Shown one piece after another: positions 26,381 through 34,575 of a DNA stretch of 64,000 nucleotides. Origin of the DNA: Rhodopseudomonas palustris (GTDB lineage: Bacteria; Pseudomonadota; Alphaproteobacteria; Rhizobiales; Xanthobacteraceae); the NCBI RefSeq assembly GCF_003031265.1, contig NZ_CP019966.1:1426001-1490000 (forward strand). The letters run 5' to 3'. Every line of letters begins with the position of its first letter. The first letter of the stretch is position 1. Made by a program: the position numbers and the translations under genes. The notes under the pieces are model-generated. The model had not been told where the DNA came from, ran no database searches, and saw nothing but the letters and a program-made list of their open reading frames with translations.

Positions 26381-27006
26381 TGGCCGCTCCCGCACAGAAA
26401 TTTCTGTTCAACGACGATTTCGGGGCACCGGAGAAGACCCGCGAGAAGGCGATCGCCGCGGCCGAGCTGGCGCAGGCCGTCGCCGCCGCCGAGCAGCGCG
26501 GCTATCAGAACGGATTTGCCGCCGGCCAGAACGAAGCCTCAGTCGAGGCGCAGCGGCGCAGTGCGATGGCGCTGGAGCAGGTCGCGCAGGCGATGCACGT
26601 GATCGCCAGCGGCATCGGCGGTGTCGAAACCCGGATGGAGACCGAAGCGGTCGAAGTCGCGATCGCCGCGGCGCGCAAACTGTGCGGCGAACTGATCGCC
26701 GCCGAACCGCTCGCCGAGATCACCGCGCTGGTCGGCGAATGTTTCCGCCATCTGGTGGCGACGCCGCATCTGGTGGTGCGGATCAACGACGCTGTGTACG
26801 AGGCCGCGCGCGAGCGCATCGAGCTGCTCGCCAAGCAGAGCGGTTTCGCAGGCCGTCTGGTGTTGCTGGCAGATCCGGAAATCGCCGGCGGCGATTGCAA
26901 GATCGAATGGGCCGACGGCGGCGTGGTGCTGGAGCGCGCCACCGTCGAAGCCAAGATCGACGAATTGGTGGGCCGCTACATGGCATCGCGCAACAGCGGC
27001 CGATGA
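26380..27006 (+). CDS. fliH: Flagellar export ATPase regulator FliH-like protein
   Basis: 208 residues. The ATG shares its A with the fliG stop. A short N-terminal segment with aromatic residues (KFLFNDDFGAPE) precedes a long Ala/Gln/Glu-rich coiled region (EQRGYQNGFAAGQNEASVEA) and a C-terminal alpha/beta domain (about 90-205; VRINDAVYEAARERIELLAK, then DCKIEWADGGVVLERATVEA). This is the FliH/V-ATPase E-stalk layout; such proteins regulate the export ATPase FliI. Sequence conservation in this family is low, so the name rests mainly on architecture and position between fliG and fliN. Confidence 0.82.
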   Translation: MAAPAQKFLFNDDFGAPEKTREKAIAAAELAQAVAAAEQRGYQNGFAAGQNEASVEAQRRSAMALEQVAQAMHVIASGIGGVETRMETEAVEVAIAAARKLCGELIAAEPLAEITALVGECFRHLVATPHLVVRINDAVYEAARERIELLAKQSGFAGRLVLLADPEIAGGDCKIEWADGGVVLERATVEAKIDELVGRYMASRNSGR

Positions 27007-27023
27007 CAAGAGGAAGGTGAGAC

Positions 27024-27371
27024 ATGGGCGACAATGATGGCCAGGTGCCGCTTCCCGACCTCAACGGTGCCGATGCGCCGCCGCTGGCCGACGTCGGTTA
27101 CCAGGAAGACGAACAGATTTCGCGCGTTGCCGCCGATCTCGAGGCGGTGTTCGACGTGCCGGTGCAGGTGTCGGCCGTGCTTGGCCGATCGAAGATGGAC
27201 GTCGGCGAGCTGCTCAAGCTCGGACCCGGCGCAGTGCTGGAACTCGATCGCCGCGTCGGCGAGGCGATCGACATCTATGTGAACAACCGCCTGGTGGCAC
27301 GCGGCGAAGTCGTGCTGGTCGAGGACAAGCTCGGCGTCACCATGACGGAAATCATCAAGGCGGACACTTAA
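27024..27371 (+). CDS. fliN: Flagellar motor switch protein FliN
   Basis: 115 residues with the surface-presentation (SpoA) domain at about 38-112. Its diagnostic run is VQVSAVLGRSKMDVGELLKL followed by GPGAVLELDR and VDVYVN-like segments, ending VTMTEII. FliN forms the C-ring bottom with FliM and binds FliH during export. The N-terminal 35 residues are acidic and disordered. The ribosome site is AGGAAGG. fliM is not in this window. Confidence 0.92.
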   Translation: MGDNDGQVPLPDLNGADAPPLADVGYQEDEQISRVAADLEAVFDVPVQVSAVLGRSKMDVGELLKLGPGAVLELDRRVGEAIDIYVNNRLVARGEVVLVEDKLGVTMTEIIKADT

Positions 27372-27418
27372 ACGCGAAGCGCGCGGGACTCGCGCGGCAG
27401 GAGATCTAGGAGCAATCC

Positions 27419-28798
27419 ATGCGGCTTCTCATCGTCGGCACCCTGAAGGGCCAACTCACCACCGCGACCAAGATCGCGATCGATAACGGTGCGTCGGTCA
27501 CGCACGCCGCTGACAACGAACAGGCGATGCGGGTGTTGCGAGGCGGCAAGGGCGCCGACCTGCTGCTGGTCGATGTCGCGCTCGATATCCGCGATCTGGT
27601 GATGCGGCTGGAGGCCGAGCACATCCACGTGCCGATCGTCGCCTGCGGCATCGCCTCCGATGCCCGCGCCGCGGTTGCCGCAATCCATGCCGGCGCCAAG
27701 GAGTACATCCCGCTTCCGCCGGATCCGGAGCTGATCGCCGCGGTCCTGGCGGCGGTGGCGAACGACAGCCGCGAATTGGTGTACCGCGACGACGCTATGG
27801 CCAAGGTGGTGAAGCTGGCGCAGCAGATCGCCGGCTCCGAAGCCTCGGTGATGATCACCGGCGAGTCCGGCACCGGCAAGGAGGTGCTCGCGCGCTACGT
27901 CCATAGCCGCTCCAATCGTGCCAAGAAGCCGTTCATCAGCATCAACTGTGCGGCGATCCCCGAACACCTTTTGGAATCCGAACTGTTTGGCCACGAGAAG
28001 GGCGCCTTCACCGGCGCCGTGGCCCGCCGTATCGGCAAGTTCGAAGAAGCCAGCGGCGGCACGTTGCTGCTCGACGAAATCTCCGAAATGGACGTGCGGC
28101 TGCAGTCCAAGCTGCTGCGCGCGATTCAGGAGCGGGTGATCGATCGCGTCGGCGGCAAGAGCCCGGTGCCAGTCGACATCCGTATCCTCGCCACGTCGAA
28201 CCGCAATCTGTCGGAAGCGGTCCGCGAAGGCACCTTCCGCGAGGACCTGCTGTTCCGGCTCAACGTCGTCAATCTGAAGATCCCGCCGCTGCGCGAGCGG
28301 CCGGCCGATATCCTCGAACTCGCGCAGCACTTCGCCAAGAAATACGCCGACGCCAATGGCGTGCCGCTGCGGCCGCTGTCGGCTGAAGCGCGCCGCGTGC
28401 TCACCACCAATCGCTGGCCGGGCAACGTTCGCGAACTGGAAAATACCATCCACCGCGCGGTGCTGATGGCGCAGGGCGATGAGATCGGCCCCGAAGCCAT
28501 CATCACGCCGGACGGCGACCGGCTCGATCAAGCCAAGACCCCGCCGGCGGTGGCGCATGCCACCTTCGCGGCCGAGCAGGTCACTCGCGCGCTGGTCGGT
28601 CGTACCGTGGCCGACGTCGAGCGTGATCTGATCCTGGAGACGCTGAAGCACTGCCTCGGCAACCGCACCCATGCGGCCAACATCCTCGGCATTTCGATTC
28701 GCACGCTGCGCAACAAGCTCAACGAATATGCCGACGGCGGCCTGCCGATCCCGCCTGCGGGCGGCGGCGAGCCGCGCGCCTTCGTGTCGATGGGTTGA
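27419..28798 (+). CDS. flbD: Sigma-54-dependent flagellar regulator FlbD
   Basis: 459 residues. A degenerate receiver-like N-terminal domain (about 1-120) lacks a clear acidic pocket, as in FlbD. The AAA+ domain follows: Walker A GESGTGKE near 148, the sigma-54 contact loop GAFTGA near 195, Walker B GGTLLLDEISEM, and an R-finger region. A Fis-type helix-turn-helix lies at about 405-445 (LKHCLGNRTHAANILGISIR). In Caulobacter FlbD activates late sigma-54 flagellar genes and represses early ones after hook-basal-body assembly. It ends the fliF operon, with TAGGAG before the ATG. Confidence 0.92.
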   Translation: MRLLIVGTLKGQLTTATKIAIDNGASVTHAADNEQAMRVLRGGKGADLLLVDVALDIRDLVMRLEAEHIHVPIVACGIASDARAAVAAIHAGAKEYIPLPPDPELIAAVLAAVANDSRELVYRDDAMAKVVKLAQQIAGSEASVMITGESGTGKEVLARYVHSRSNRAKKPFISINCAAIPEHLLESELFGHEKGAFTGAVARRIGKFEEASGGTLLLDEISEMDVRLQSKLLRAIQERVIDRVGGKSPVPVDIRILATSNRNLSEAVREGTFREDLLFRLNVVNLKIPPLRERPADILELAQHFAKKYADANGVPLRPLSAEARRVLTTNRWPGNVRELENTIHRAVLMAQGDEIGPEAIITPDGDRLDQAKTPPAVAHATFAAEQVTRALVGRTVADVERDLILETLKHCLGNRTHAANILGISIRTLRNKLNEYADGGLPIPPAGGGEPRAFVSMG

Positions 28799-28845
28799 GC
28801 GCCATCTTCGTGTTTCCGCGACCCTGAAGAGAGCCCTCCGGCCCC

Positions 28846-28970
28846 CTCTGGAAGGTCTCTCCTCCGCCCCTCCTCCTGAAAGGAGGTGGGGCGGAGAGGG
28901 CCGCTCTCTCAAAAGATCAGCTGCCGCCCACCGTCATTCCGGGCTCGCGCGTCGCGCGCTCCGGAATGAC
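28846..28970. repeat. Two palindromic elements after flbD
   Basis: 28846-28915 folds as a long inverted repeat (CTCTCCTCCGCCCCTCCTCC against GGAGGTGGGGCGGAGAGG). 28933-28970 is a GTCATTCCGG...CCGGAATGAC palindrome of the GTCAT/ATGAC family. Both lie between the convergent flbD and small membrane-protein gene and could stop transcription from either side. Confidence 0.75.
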
Positions 28971-28981
28971 AACAATTCAGA

Positions 28982-29137
28982 TCACGAATATTTCGGTGCG
29001 TCGGGGTTGCGGAAGATCCGGATCGGATCGCCGGGTGTCAACTTCGGCGTGGTCAGCATCGCGTAGGCGTACAGCGCGAGGTAGCCGCAGGCGAGCGCGC
29101 CGACCACGTAGAACATGAACATCCCGAACCGCTTCAT
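28982..29137 (-). CDS. 51-residue small membrane protein
   Basis: From ATG 29137 to TGA at 28982-28984. One membrane helix fills residues of about 7-28 (FMFYVVGALACGYLALYAYA), then a polar tail with a PGDPIRIFRNPDAP motif. A GGCGAG sequence lies just before the start. The clean start, single helix and conserved-looking tail suggest a real gene. Function unknown. It is convergent with flbD and divergent from the helicase gene. Confidence 0.65.
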   Translation of the reverse strand: MKRFGMFMFYVVGALACGYLALYAYAMLTTPKLTPGDPIRIFRNPDAPKYS

Positions 29138-29358
29138 CGCTCGCCTTTAGGATCGCCGGCCATGCGGCCGCAGGTGCGAGCATTGGCGCAGGATCGTGCC
29201 GGCGGCAAGGCGGCGAAGACCGAACGGCCGCGGCAAAACGGCTGCGGCGCGGCCGCCAGCCCTGACCCACCACGCCCCTCCGACTTGCACTGCCGCCCGC
29301 AGACGCTAGCTTGCAGCCAGCCGAGTCGCGGGGCGCCCCGCGCCAGTTCCGAAAGCCC

Positions 29359-30468
29359 ATGACCACCTTCACCCCTGTCCAGGACGAGGCGCTGAAAGCC
29401 GTCGGCGCCTGGCTCAAAGCCAAGCCCGGCCGCAACGGCACGCCGCTGGTGTTCCGGCTGTTCGGATTCGCCGGTACCGGCAAGACCACGCTGGCGCGAG
29501 AGATCGCCGAAGGTGTCGATGGCGAGGTCAAGTTCGCCGCCTTCACCGGCAAGGCGGCGCTGGTGATGCGCAACAAGGGTTGCGACGACGCCTCCACCAT
29601 CCATTCGCTGATCTACCGCACCAAGGAGAGTGGCGTCGAACAGCCGAGCTTCGAGCTGTGGGACGACGCGCCGGCGTCGAAAGCCAAGCTGATCGTGATC
29701 GACGAATGCTCGATGGTCGACGAAGAGCTCGGCCGCGACCTGATGTCGTTCGATTGCCCGCTCTTGGTGCTTGGCGATCCGGCGCAGCTGCCGCCGATTC
29801 AGGGCGGCGGCTTCTTCACCAATGCCGAGCCCGACGTGATGCTGACCGAAGTGCACCGTCAGGCCCAGGACGATCCGATCGTCCGGCTGTCGATGGACGT
29901 GCGCGAGGGCAGGGGACTCGAACGCGGCCGCTATGGCGACACCGAGGTGGTGACGCGCGATCAGCTCGATCCGCAGCGGGTGATGGATGCCGATCAGGTG
30001 CTGGTCGGCCGCAATAACACCCGCCGCGCCTACAACGCGCGTTTCCGGCAGCGGCTGAACATCGAAGATCCGTTTCCGGTCGGCGGCGACAAGCTGGTGT
30101 GCCTTCGCAACAACCGCAAGAAGGCGCTGTTCAATGGCGGGCTGTGGCGGGTGAAGTCGCGCTCGCCGATCAAGACCAAGATCATCACCATGCGGGTGAC
30201 GCCCGATGAAGAGTTCGGCGGCCGCCTCACCAAAGTCTCGGTACGTCAGGAGTGTTTCTCCGGCGGCATCGAAGATATCAGCTGGGATCAGCGCAAGCCC
30301 TACGACGAGTTCGACTACGGCTACGTCCTCACCGTGCACAAGAGCCAGGGCTCGCAATGGGATGACGTCGTGCTGTTCGACGAGAGCTTTGCCTTCCAGG
30401 AAAGCCGCGCCCGCTGGCTCTACACGGGGATCACTCGCGCGGCGAAACGGCTGAGCGTGGTGGTGTAG
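29359..30468 (+). CDS. RecD/Pif1-like superfamily 1B DNA helicase
   Basis: 369 residues. Walker A GFAGTGKTT near residue 35, motif II LIVIDECSMVDEE near 114, the sensor VLGDPAQLPPIQGG near 140, and a UvrD/RecD C-terminal signature (DYGYVLTVHKSQGSQWDDVV near 320; LYTGITRAAKRLSVV at the end). This is the short single-protein RecD-like form found alone in many alphaproteobacteria, not a RecBCD subunit (no recB or recC is nearby). Predicted ATP-dependent 5'-3' helicase. Start at 29359; upstream in-frame sequence is not helicase-like. Confidence 0.88.
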   Translation: MTTFTPVQDEALKAVGAWLKAKPGRNGTPLVFRLFGFAGTGKTTLAREIAEGVDGEVKFAAFTGKAALVMRNKGCDDASTIHSLIYRTKESGVEQPSFELWDDAPASKAKLIVIDECSMVDEELGRDLMSFDCPLLVLGDPAQLPPIQGGGFFTNAEPDVMLTEVHRQAQDDPIVRLSMDVREGRGLERGRYGDTEVVTRDQLDPQRVMDADQVLVGRNNTRRAYNARFRQRLNIEDPFPVGGDKLVCLRNNRKKALFNGGLWRVKSRSPIKTKIITMRVTPDEEFGGRLTKVSVRQECFSGGIEDISWDQRKPYDEFDYGYVLTVHKSQGSQWDDVVLFDESFAFQESRARWLYTGITRAAKRLSVVV

Positions 30469-30494
30469 CGCGGCACTCCGTCTGTACTCGCGTC

Positions 30495-30689
30495 GCCCTC
30501 ACCCCAGCCCTCTCCCGCAAGCGGGAGAGGGAGTTCGCTGCGCCGGCGGCAGCGCCAGGCGCGAAAAGCGCGTGCTTGCACCCAAGAGATTGGGGTTCTC
30601 TGGCGAATCCAAATGTATTTGATCGGAGAACTTTCCCGAGCACTGCTTGCTCCCTCTCCCGCTTGCGGGAGAGGGTTGGGGTGAGGGCG
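30495..30689. repeat. Inverted pair of family C repeats
   Basis: CCCTCACCCCAGCCCTCTCC at 30496 and its complement ending at 30688 face each other about 110 bases apart. Each copy also holds its own small hairpin (CTCCCGC/GCGGGAG). Other family C members lie at 53579 and, weaker, 32304. They separate the convergent helicase and methyltransferase genes. Confidence 0.8.
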
Positions 30690-30726
30690 CCCGAGGCAGT
30701 GAGCCCACGTGGTCGCGACCCGCCAG

Positions 30727-31422
30727 TTACTCCGCCTTCCGCGCCACAAAAGTCATCCGCCATGGATTGTGGCCGATGTTGCGCTCGGCGCGGCGGGGGG
30801 TGAAGCCGGCGGCGGTGAGTTTGGCTAGCATCTCGGCCTCGCTGTAGCGCTGCAAGCCGATCTTGGTGCGCAGCTCGCGGTAGTCGGACAGCGCCGTTCG
30901 CGCCAGTCCCCACAGCGCATCCTTCATGAAGCCGTGGCGGCGCGCCATCAGTAGCAGCGACAGCACATCCCGCGGCATCCCGACTTCGGGCCGCAGGATA
31001 TCGCCGAGCACCAGGCTGCCGGGCGGCGACAGCAGCCGCCGGATCACCGCGAAGGCCTGGTCGAGTTCGGCCGGCTTCATGTATTGCGCCACCGAATTCA
31101 TCACCACGAGGTCGACCGACCCATCAGCCATGGTGCGCAGGTCGTCCAGCGACCGCACCCGTATCTTGGTGTTGAGCGCGTAGCGGGCAATCAGCCGGCC
31201 GCGCACCCCGGGGGCGGGCTCGGCCAGGATCAGCTTGCCGCAGGCATCCGCGACGCTGGGCGCCGACAGCGCTTCGCCGCAGGAATAGTCCAGCACCACT
31301 GCACCGGGAGAGGGGATGTAGTCGATGATGTCCCGGGCGATCTCGGCAAAATGCACGTCGCGATGGCGTTTGCTGACATAGATCGTGTGGGTGGAGTCGT
31401 AATAGTCGATCCAGTCGTCCAT
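30727..31422 (-). CDS. Class I SAM-dependent methyltransferase
   Basis: 231 residues from the ATG at 31422 (MDDWIDYYDSTHTIYVS). An ATG at 31515 in the same frame would add 31 residues and cannot be excluded. The SAM-binding motif I is AVVLDYSCGEA, followed by an acidic motif II (LILAEPAPGVRGR) and a motif IV-like segment (GSVDLVVMNSVAQYM). The C-terminal part has helices and a final strand (NPWRMTFVARK). The substrate is not evident. The gene is divergent from dps, and their promoters share 31423-31702. Confidence 0.78.
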   Translation of the reverse strand: MDDWIDYYDSTHTIYVSKRHRDVHFAEIARDIIDYIPSPGAVVLDYSCGEALSAPSVADACGKLILAEPAPGVRGRLIARYALNTKIRVRSLDDLRTMADGSVDLVVMNSVAQYMKPAELDQAFAVIRRLLSPPGSLVLGDILRPEVGMPRDVLSLLLMARRHGFMKDALWGLARTALSDYRELRTKIGLQRYSEAEMLAKLTAAGFTPRRAERNIGHNPWRMTFVARKAE

Positions 31423-31518
31423 CCCGTGACCCCGAAACACCCGCCGAACCAGGCCGAACGCGGCCAAATCAGGGCCGATCGGTGCAGTGCCGCTGTCTTC
31501 GCATGGCTGTTCCATGAA

Positions 31519-31544
31519 TGGAACGCCAGCGGACGCAGCGCGTT
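31519..31544 (+). promoter_or_regulatory. EcfG-type general stress promoter for dps
   Basis: TGGAAC (31519-31524), a 16-base spacer, then CGTT (31541-31544) matches the GGAAC-N16/17-CGTT consensus of alphaproteobacterial EcfG sigma factors. It lies about 160 bases before dps and points toward it. Dps is a usual member of the PhyR-EcfG regulon. It overlaps the start region of the divergent methyltransferase gene. Confidence 0.6.
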
Positions 31545-31560
31545 GATGAGGGGTCTAACG

Positions 31561-31576
31561 TGTTTCGCGGGAAACA
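31561..31576. promoter_or_regulatory. 16-bp palindrome resembling parS
   Basis: TGTTTCGCGGGAAACA is a perfect 6-bp inverted repeat around GCGG and matches the ParB site TGTTTCACGTGAAACA at 14 of 16 positions. It lies in the predicted dps leader, so it could equally be an operator or RNA hairpin. A similar sequence is at 63510-63525. Neither is close to any par gene in view. Confidence 0.3.
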
Positions 31577-31702
31577 CCAATGCACAGCCGAAACATCCAA
31601 GACCGTGATTTCGGAACCGGCTTGGATCGACCGGGCCGCGGCCGCCCCGCCTGACCGTTGCATTCACCCTTCGTCAACCGCATCACCGCAGGACGCTTCA
31701 TC

Positions 31703-32230
31703 GTGACCAAAGCCAAATCCGCCTCCGTCGCCCCCGAACTCGACACCCCGACCGACTTGCCGCCGCAGTCGGTGGAGAAAATCTCGACCGCGCTCAACGG
31801 CCTGCTAGCCGACTCGTTTGCGCTGTATCTGAAGACTAAGAATTTCCACTGGCACATCAGCGGCCGTCACTTCCGAGATTATCATCTGCTACTCGACGAA
31901 CAGTCGGCGCAGATTCTCGCCACCACCGACGAGCTCGCCGAACGTGTCCGCAAGGTCGGCGGCACCACGCTGCGCTCGATCAGCCATATCTCCAAGCTGC
32001 AGACCATCCAGGACAATAACGACGACTACGTGCCGCCGCGCGAGATGCTGCGCGAGCTGATGAACGACAACAAGAAGGTCGCTGCGGCGATGCGCAAGGC
32101 GCACGAGATCGTCGACGAGTGCAAGGATGCGGCCAGCGCCGGCCTTCTCGAGAACTTCATCGACGAAACCGAAAAGCGCACCTGGTTCCTGTTCGAAGCC
32201 ACCCGCCAGGAAGGCGCCAACGAGGCGTAA
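31703..32230 (+). CDS. dps: Dps-family DNA-binding ferritin-like protein
   Basis: 175 residues from GTG 31703 (AGGA nine bases upstream). Dps dodecamers store iron at ferroxidase sites between subunits and shield DNA in starvation or oxidative stress. The first part of the ferroxidase site is in LKTKNFHWHISGRHFRDYHLLLDEQ near residues 45-70 (His, His, Asp and Glu ligands). The N-terminal 30 residues include lysines suited to DNA contact. The tail ENFIDETEKRTWFLFEA is typical. Regulation by EcfG is supported by the promoter at 31519. Confidence 0.92.
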   Translation: MTKAKSASVAPELDTPTDLPPQSVEKISTALNGLLADSFALYLKTKNFHWHISGRHFRDYHLLLDEQSAQILATTDELAERVRKVGGTTLRSISHISKLQTIQDNNDDYVPPREMLRELMNDNKKVAAAMRKAHEIVDECKDAASAGLLENFIDETEKRTWFLFEATRQEGANEA

Positions 32231-32235
32231 GCGGC

Positions 32236-32258
32236 GAGGGCCGTTACAAGAGGCCCTC
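32236..32258 (+). terminator. Possible terminator hairpin after dps
   Basis: GAGGGCC (32236-32242) pairs perfectly with GGCCCTC (32252-32258), six bases past the dps stop. Only a short AT-rich tail (ATTGAAT) follows, so intrinsic termination is likely but not certain. Confidence 0.5.
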
Positions 32259-32303
32259 ATTGAATAGGCCGTCAGAAGATAAGCCTTCCCCCAGCACCGC
32301 GAA

Positions 32304-32438
32304 CCCCTCACCCCACCCTTGTGGGGAGAGGGGTGATACGCGCACTGATTTTACAGCTTCAATTTATCTTCGACTCTCGCGGACACACTCACCCGACGGG
32401 CTGCGCCGGCCACCTCTCCTGGCGCGCCGGGAGAGGTG
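32304..32438. repeat. Two G/C hairpin repeats between dps and the cupin gene
   Basis: 32304-32333 is a CCCCTCACCCC...GGGGAGAGGGG element of family C. 32411-32438 is a compact palindrome (CACCTCTCC...GGAGAGGTG). They fill the space between the convergent dps and cupin genes. No coding signal is seen here. Confidence 0.65.
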
Positions 32439-32476
32439 CCAACGTTCCTTGAGACGCTGTGCGACGACCCTACCGC

Positions 32477-33001
32477 TTACTTCGCCCACAGCCGCAGCAG
32501 CGGCCCGTTCTTGCCGTATACCGGATCGGTCTCCGGTAGCGATACCTTCGGAATTGTCTGCAGCGCCTTGCGATGATTGTCCGGGGTGGGACGTGTGACT
32601 TGCATCTTGGGCCCGGGCGGATAGGCGCCAACCACCGAGAAGTCGTGGCTGGCGAACAGGCATTTGTGGCCGGTGCCGGCCGGCAGCACCGCGACGTCAC
32701 CCGGCGTCAACTCGATCGCTTCGCCTTGTTCGCCGCCGAACAGCACCATCGCACGGCCACGCGCGACGCCGAGCGCCTCATGCACCGTGGCGTGATAATG
32801 CTGGTAATCGAAAATCCCGTTGCGCCAGCGGTCGCCCCAACCATTGCGTTCGAACAGATCCTCGATCGCTTGCTCCGGATCGCGGCCGCCGATGTCGACC
32901 GCGTGCTTATAGAGCAGTAACGGCAGCGGGTTGTTCGGGATCAGCCCGTCGTCATCGAACACCAGCGCAAGCGGTTTGATCTGGTCGCGGGCAAGCGACA
33001 T
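32477..33001 (-). CDS. Cupin-domain protein (YjlB-type)
   Basis: 174 residues. A cupin core is visible: YHATVHEALGVARGRAMVLF (about residues 68-88) with His/Glu metal-ligand candidates, GGEQGEAIELTPGDVAVLPA, and a distal GHKCLF with the final histidine. The N-terminal part (PNNPLPLLLYKHAVDI) and the tail (PVYGKNGPLLRLW) match the YjlB-type cupins of unknown function. No enzymatic activity can be inferred. It stands alone between repeats. Confidence 0.82.
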   Translation of the reverse strand: MSLARDQIKPLALVFDDDGLIPNNPLPLLLYKHAVDIGGRDPEQAIEDLFERNGWGDRWRNGIFDYQHYHATVHEALGVARGRAMVLFGGEQGEAIELTPGDVAVLPAGTGHKCLFASHDFSVVGAYPPGPKMQVTRPTPDNHRKALQTIPKVSLPETDPVYGKNGPLLRLWAK

Positions 33002-33096
33002 GGCGTCTCCAGCGCGTGCAGGGAAGGATCATCAGCTTGCTGAGATAACGTGACGTCGCGCCGGGCGTTCCCGCGTTCGTCACCCGCCTGATACCC

Positions 33097-33198
33097 GTCA
33101 TTCCGCGGCGCGCGGACAGGCGCGAGCCCGGAATCTAGCGGTGACTGTGCCCGGATCAGATTCCGGGTTCGCGAGCTACGCTCGCGCCCCGGAATGAC
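33097..33198. repeat. GTCATTCCG...CGGAATGAC composite palindrome
   Basis: A 102-bp element bounded by GTCATTCCG and CGGAATGAC, with internal CCCGGAATCT and AGATTCCGGG arms and CGCGAGC/GCTCGCG stems. It is a longer version of the element at 35936. It lies between carA and the cupin gene. Confidence 0.8.
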
Positions 33199-33220
33199 AA
33201 GTCGAGAGGATGATATGAAT

Positions 33221-33248
33221 AAGGCCGCCGCGGTTACGCGGCGGCTTT
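33221..33248 (-). terminator. carA terminator built around its stop codon
   Basis: Read on the minus strand, GCCGCCGCG pairs perfectly with CGCGGCGGC around a TAAC loop, and the loop contains the carA TAA (33234-33236). It is flanked by AAA before and CTTATTC after. A nine-pair G/C stem with a four-base loop makes it a strong terminator that ends translation and transcription at the same point. Confidence 0.7.
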
Positions 33249-34427
33249 CTTCGCGCGCATCAGATCGGTGAAGCGGCGGAACAGATAGTGCGAGTCCTGC
33301 GGGCCGGGCGAGGCCTCGGGGTGATACTGCACCGAGAACACCGGCTTGTCGGCCAGCGCGATGCCGCAGTTCGAGTCGTCGAACAGCGACACGTGGGTCT
33401 GCTGCACGTTGCCCGGCAGGGTCGATTTGTCGACCGCGAAGCCGTGGTTCATCGAGGTGATCTCGACCTTGCCGGTGGTGAGATCCTTGACCGGATGATT
33501 GGCGCCGTGGTGGCCCTGATGCATCTTCACGGTCTTGCCGCCGAGCGCGAGGCCGAGCATCTGGTGGCCGAGGCAGATGCCGAAGGTCGGCACGCCGGTC
33601 TCGATCACCTTCTGGATCACCGGCACCGCGTATTTGCCGGTCGCAGCCGGATCGCCCGGGCCGTTCGACAGGAATACGCCGTCCGGCTTCATCGCCAGGA
33701 TGTCTTCGGCCGAGGTGGTGGCGGGCACCACGGTGACCTTGCAGCCTTCGCCGGCAAGCAGCCGCAGAATGTTGCGCTTGATGCCGTAGTCGATCGCGAC
33801 GACGTTGAACTCGGGCTTGTCCTGCCGGCCGAAACCTTCACCCCATGCCCACGGCGTCTCGTCCCAGGTGAAGCGTTGGCCGGAGGTGACCATCGGCACC
33901 AGGTCCATGCCTTCCAGGCCGGGCCACTCGCGGGCCTCTTCCTTCAGCGCGTGCAGGTCGAATTCGCCGTTCGGCGAATGCGCGATCACCGCGTTGGGCA
34001 TGCCCTTGCTGCGGATCAGCGCGGTCAGCGCGCGGGTGTCGATGCCCGACAGGCCGATGATGCCGCGTGCCTTCAGCCAGGCGTCGAGATGGCGCGCCGA
34101 GCGATAGTTTGACGGATCGGTGATGGCGCTGCGCAGGATCACGCCGCGCGCGCCGGGCGTCGCCGCCATGTTCACCGTCTCGATATCCTCGTCGTTGGTG
34201 CCGACGTTGCCGATATGCGGGAAAGTGAAGGTGATGAGCTGCCCGGCGTAGGACGGATCGGTGAGGATCTCCTCGTAGCCGGTCATCGCGGTGTTGAAGC
34301 AGACCTCGCCGACGGCGTGGCCCTCTGCGCCGAGGCCGAAGCCCTCGAACACGGTGCCATCGGCGAGCACGAGCAGCGCGGTCGGCTTGTGGTCCGGCCA
34401 AGCGGGATGGGATGCTGGATTGGTCAT
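33234..34427 (-). CDS. carA: Carbamoyl-phosphate synthase small subunit
   Basis: 397 residues. CarA is the glutaminase of carbamoyl-phosphate synthase and supplies ammonia to CarB for arginine and pyrimidine synthesis. The N-terminal domain has [20 protein letters not shown]. The class I amidotransferase domain has the nucleophile Cys285 in [16 protein letters not shown], and the His/Glu pair in [11 protein letters not shown]. carB is not in the window. The stop codon lies inside a terminator hairpin. Confidence 0.95.
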   Translation of the reverse strand: MTNPASHPAWPDHKPTALLVLADGTVFEGFGLGAEGHAVGEVCFNTAMTGYEEILTDPSYAGQLITFTFPHIGNVGTNDEDIETVNMAATPGARGVILRSAITDPSNYRSARHLDAWLKARGIIGLSGIDTRALTALIRSKGMPNAVIAHSPNGEFDLHALKEEAREWPGLEGMDLVPMVTSGQRFTWDETPWAWGEGFGRQDKPEFNVVAIDYGIKRNILRLLAGEGCKVTVVPATTSAEDILAMKPDGVFLSNGPGDPAATGKYAVPVIQKVIETGVPTFGICLGHQMLGLALGGKTVKMHQGHHGANHPVKDLTTGKVEITSMNHGFAVDKSTLPGNVQQTHVSLFDDSNCGIALADKPVFSVQYHPEASPGPQDSHYLFRRFTDLMRAKKAAA

Positions 34428-34575
34428 GAGCGCACTACATAGTCGCGGGCGTTGCCGACGTCAAAGCGCCGCCCCCCTCCAATTGTTCGCTTTTGGACGA
34501 GATTTGACAGGGAATTTGGCTGTCCTAGGCTTCGCGGCGGGCGCAGGGGCAGAATCGTGCGCGGGGAGAGGTTGA

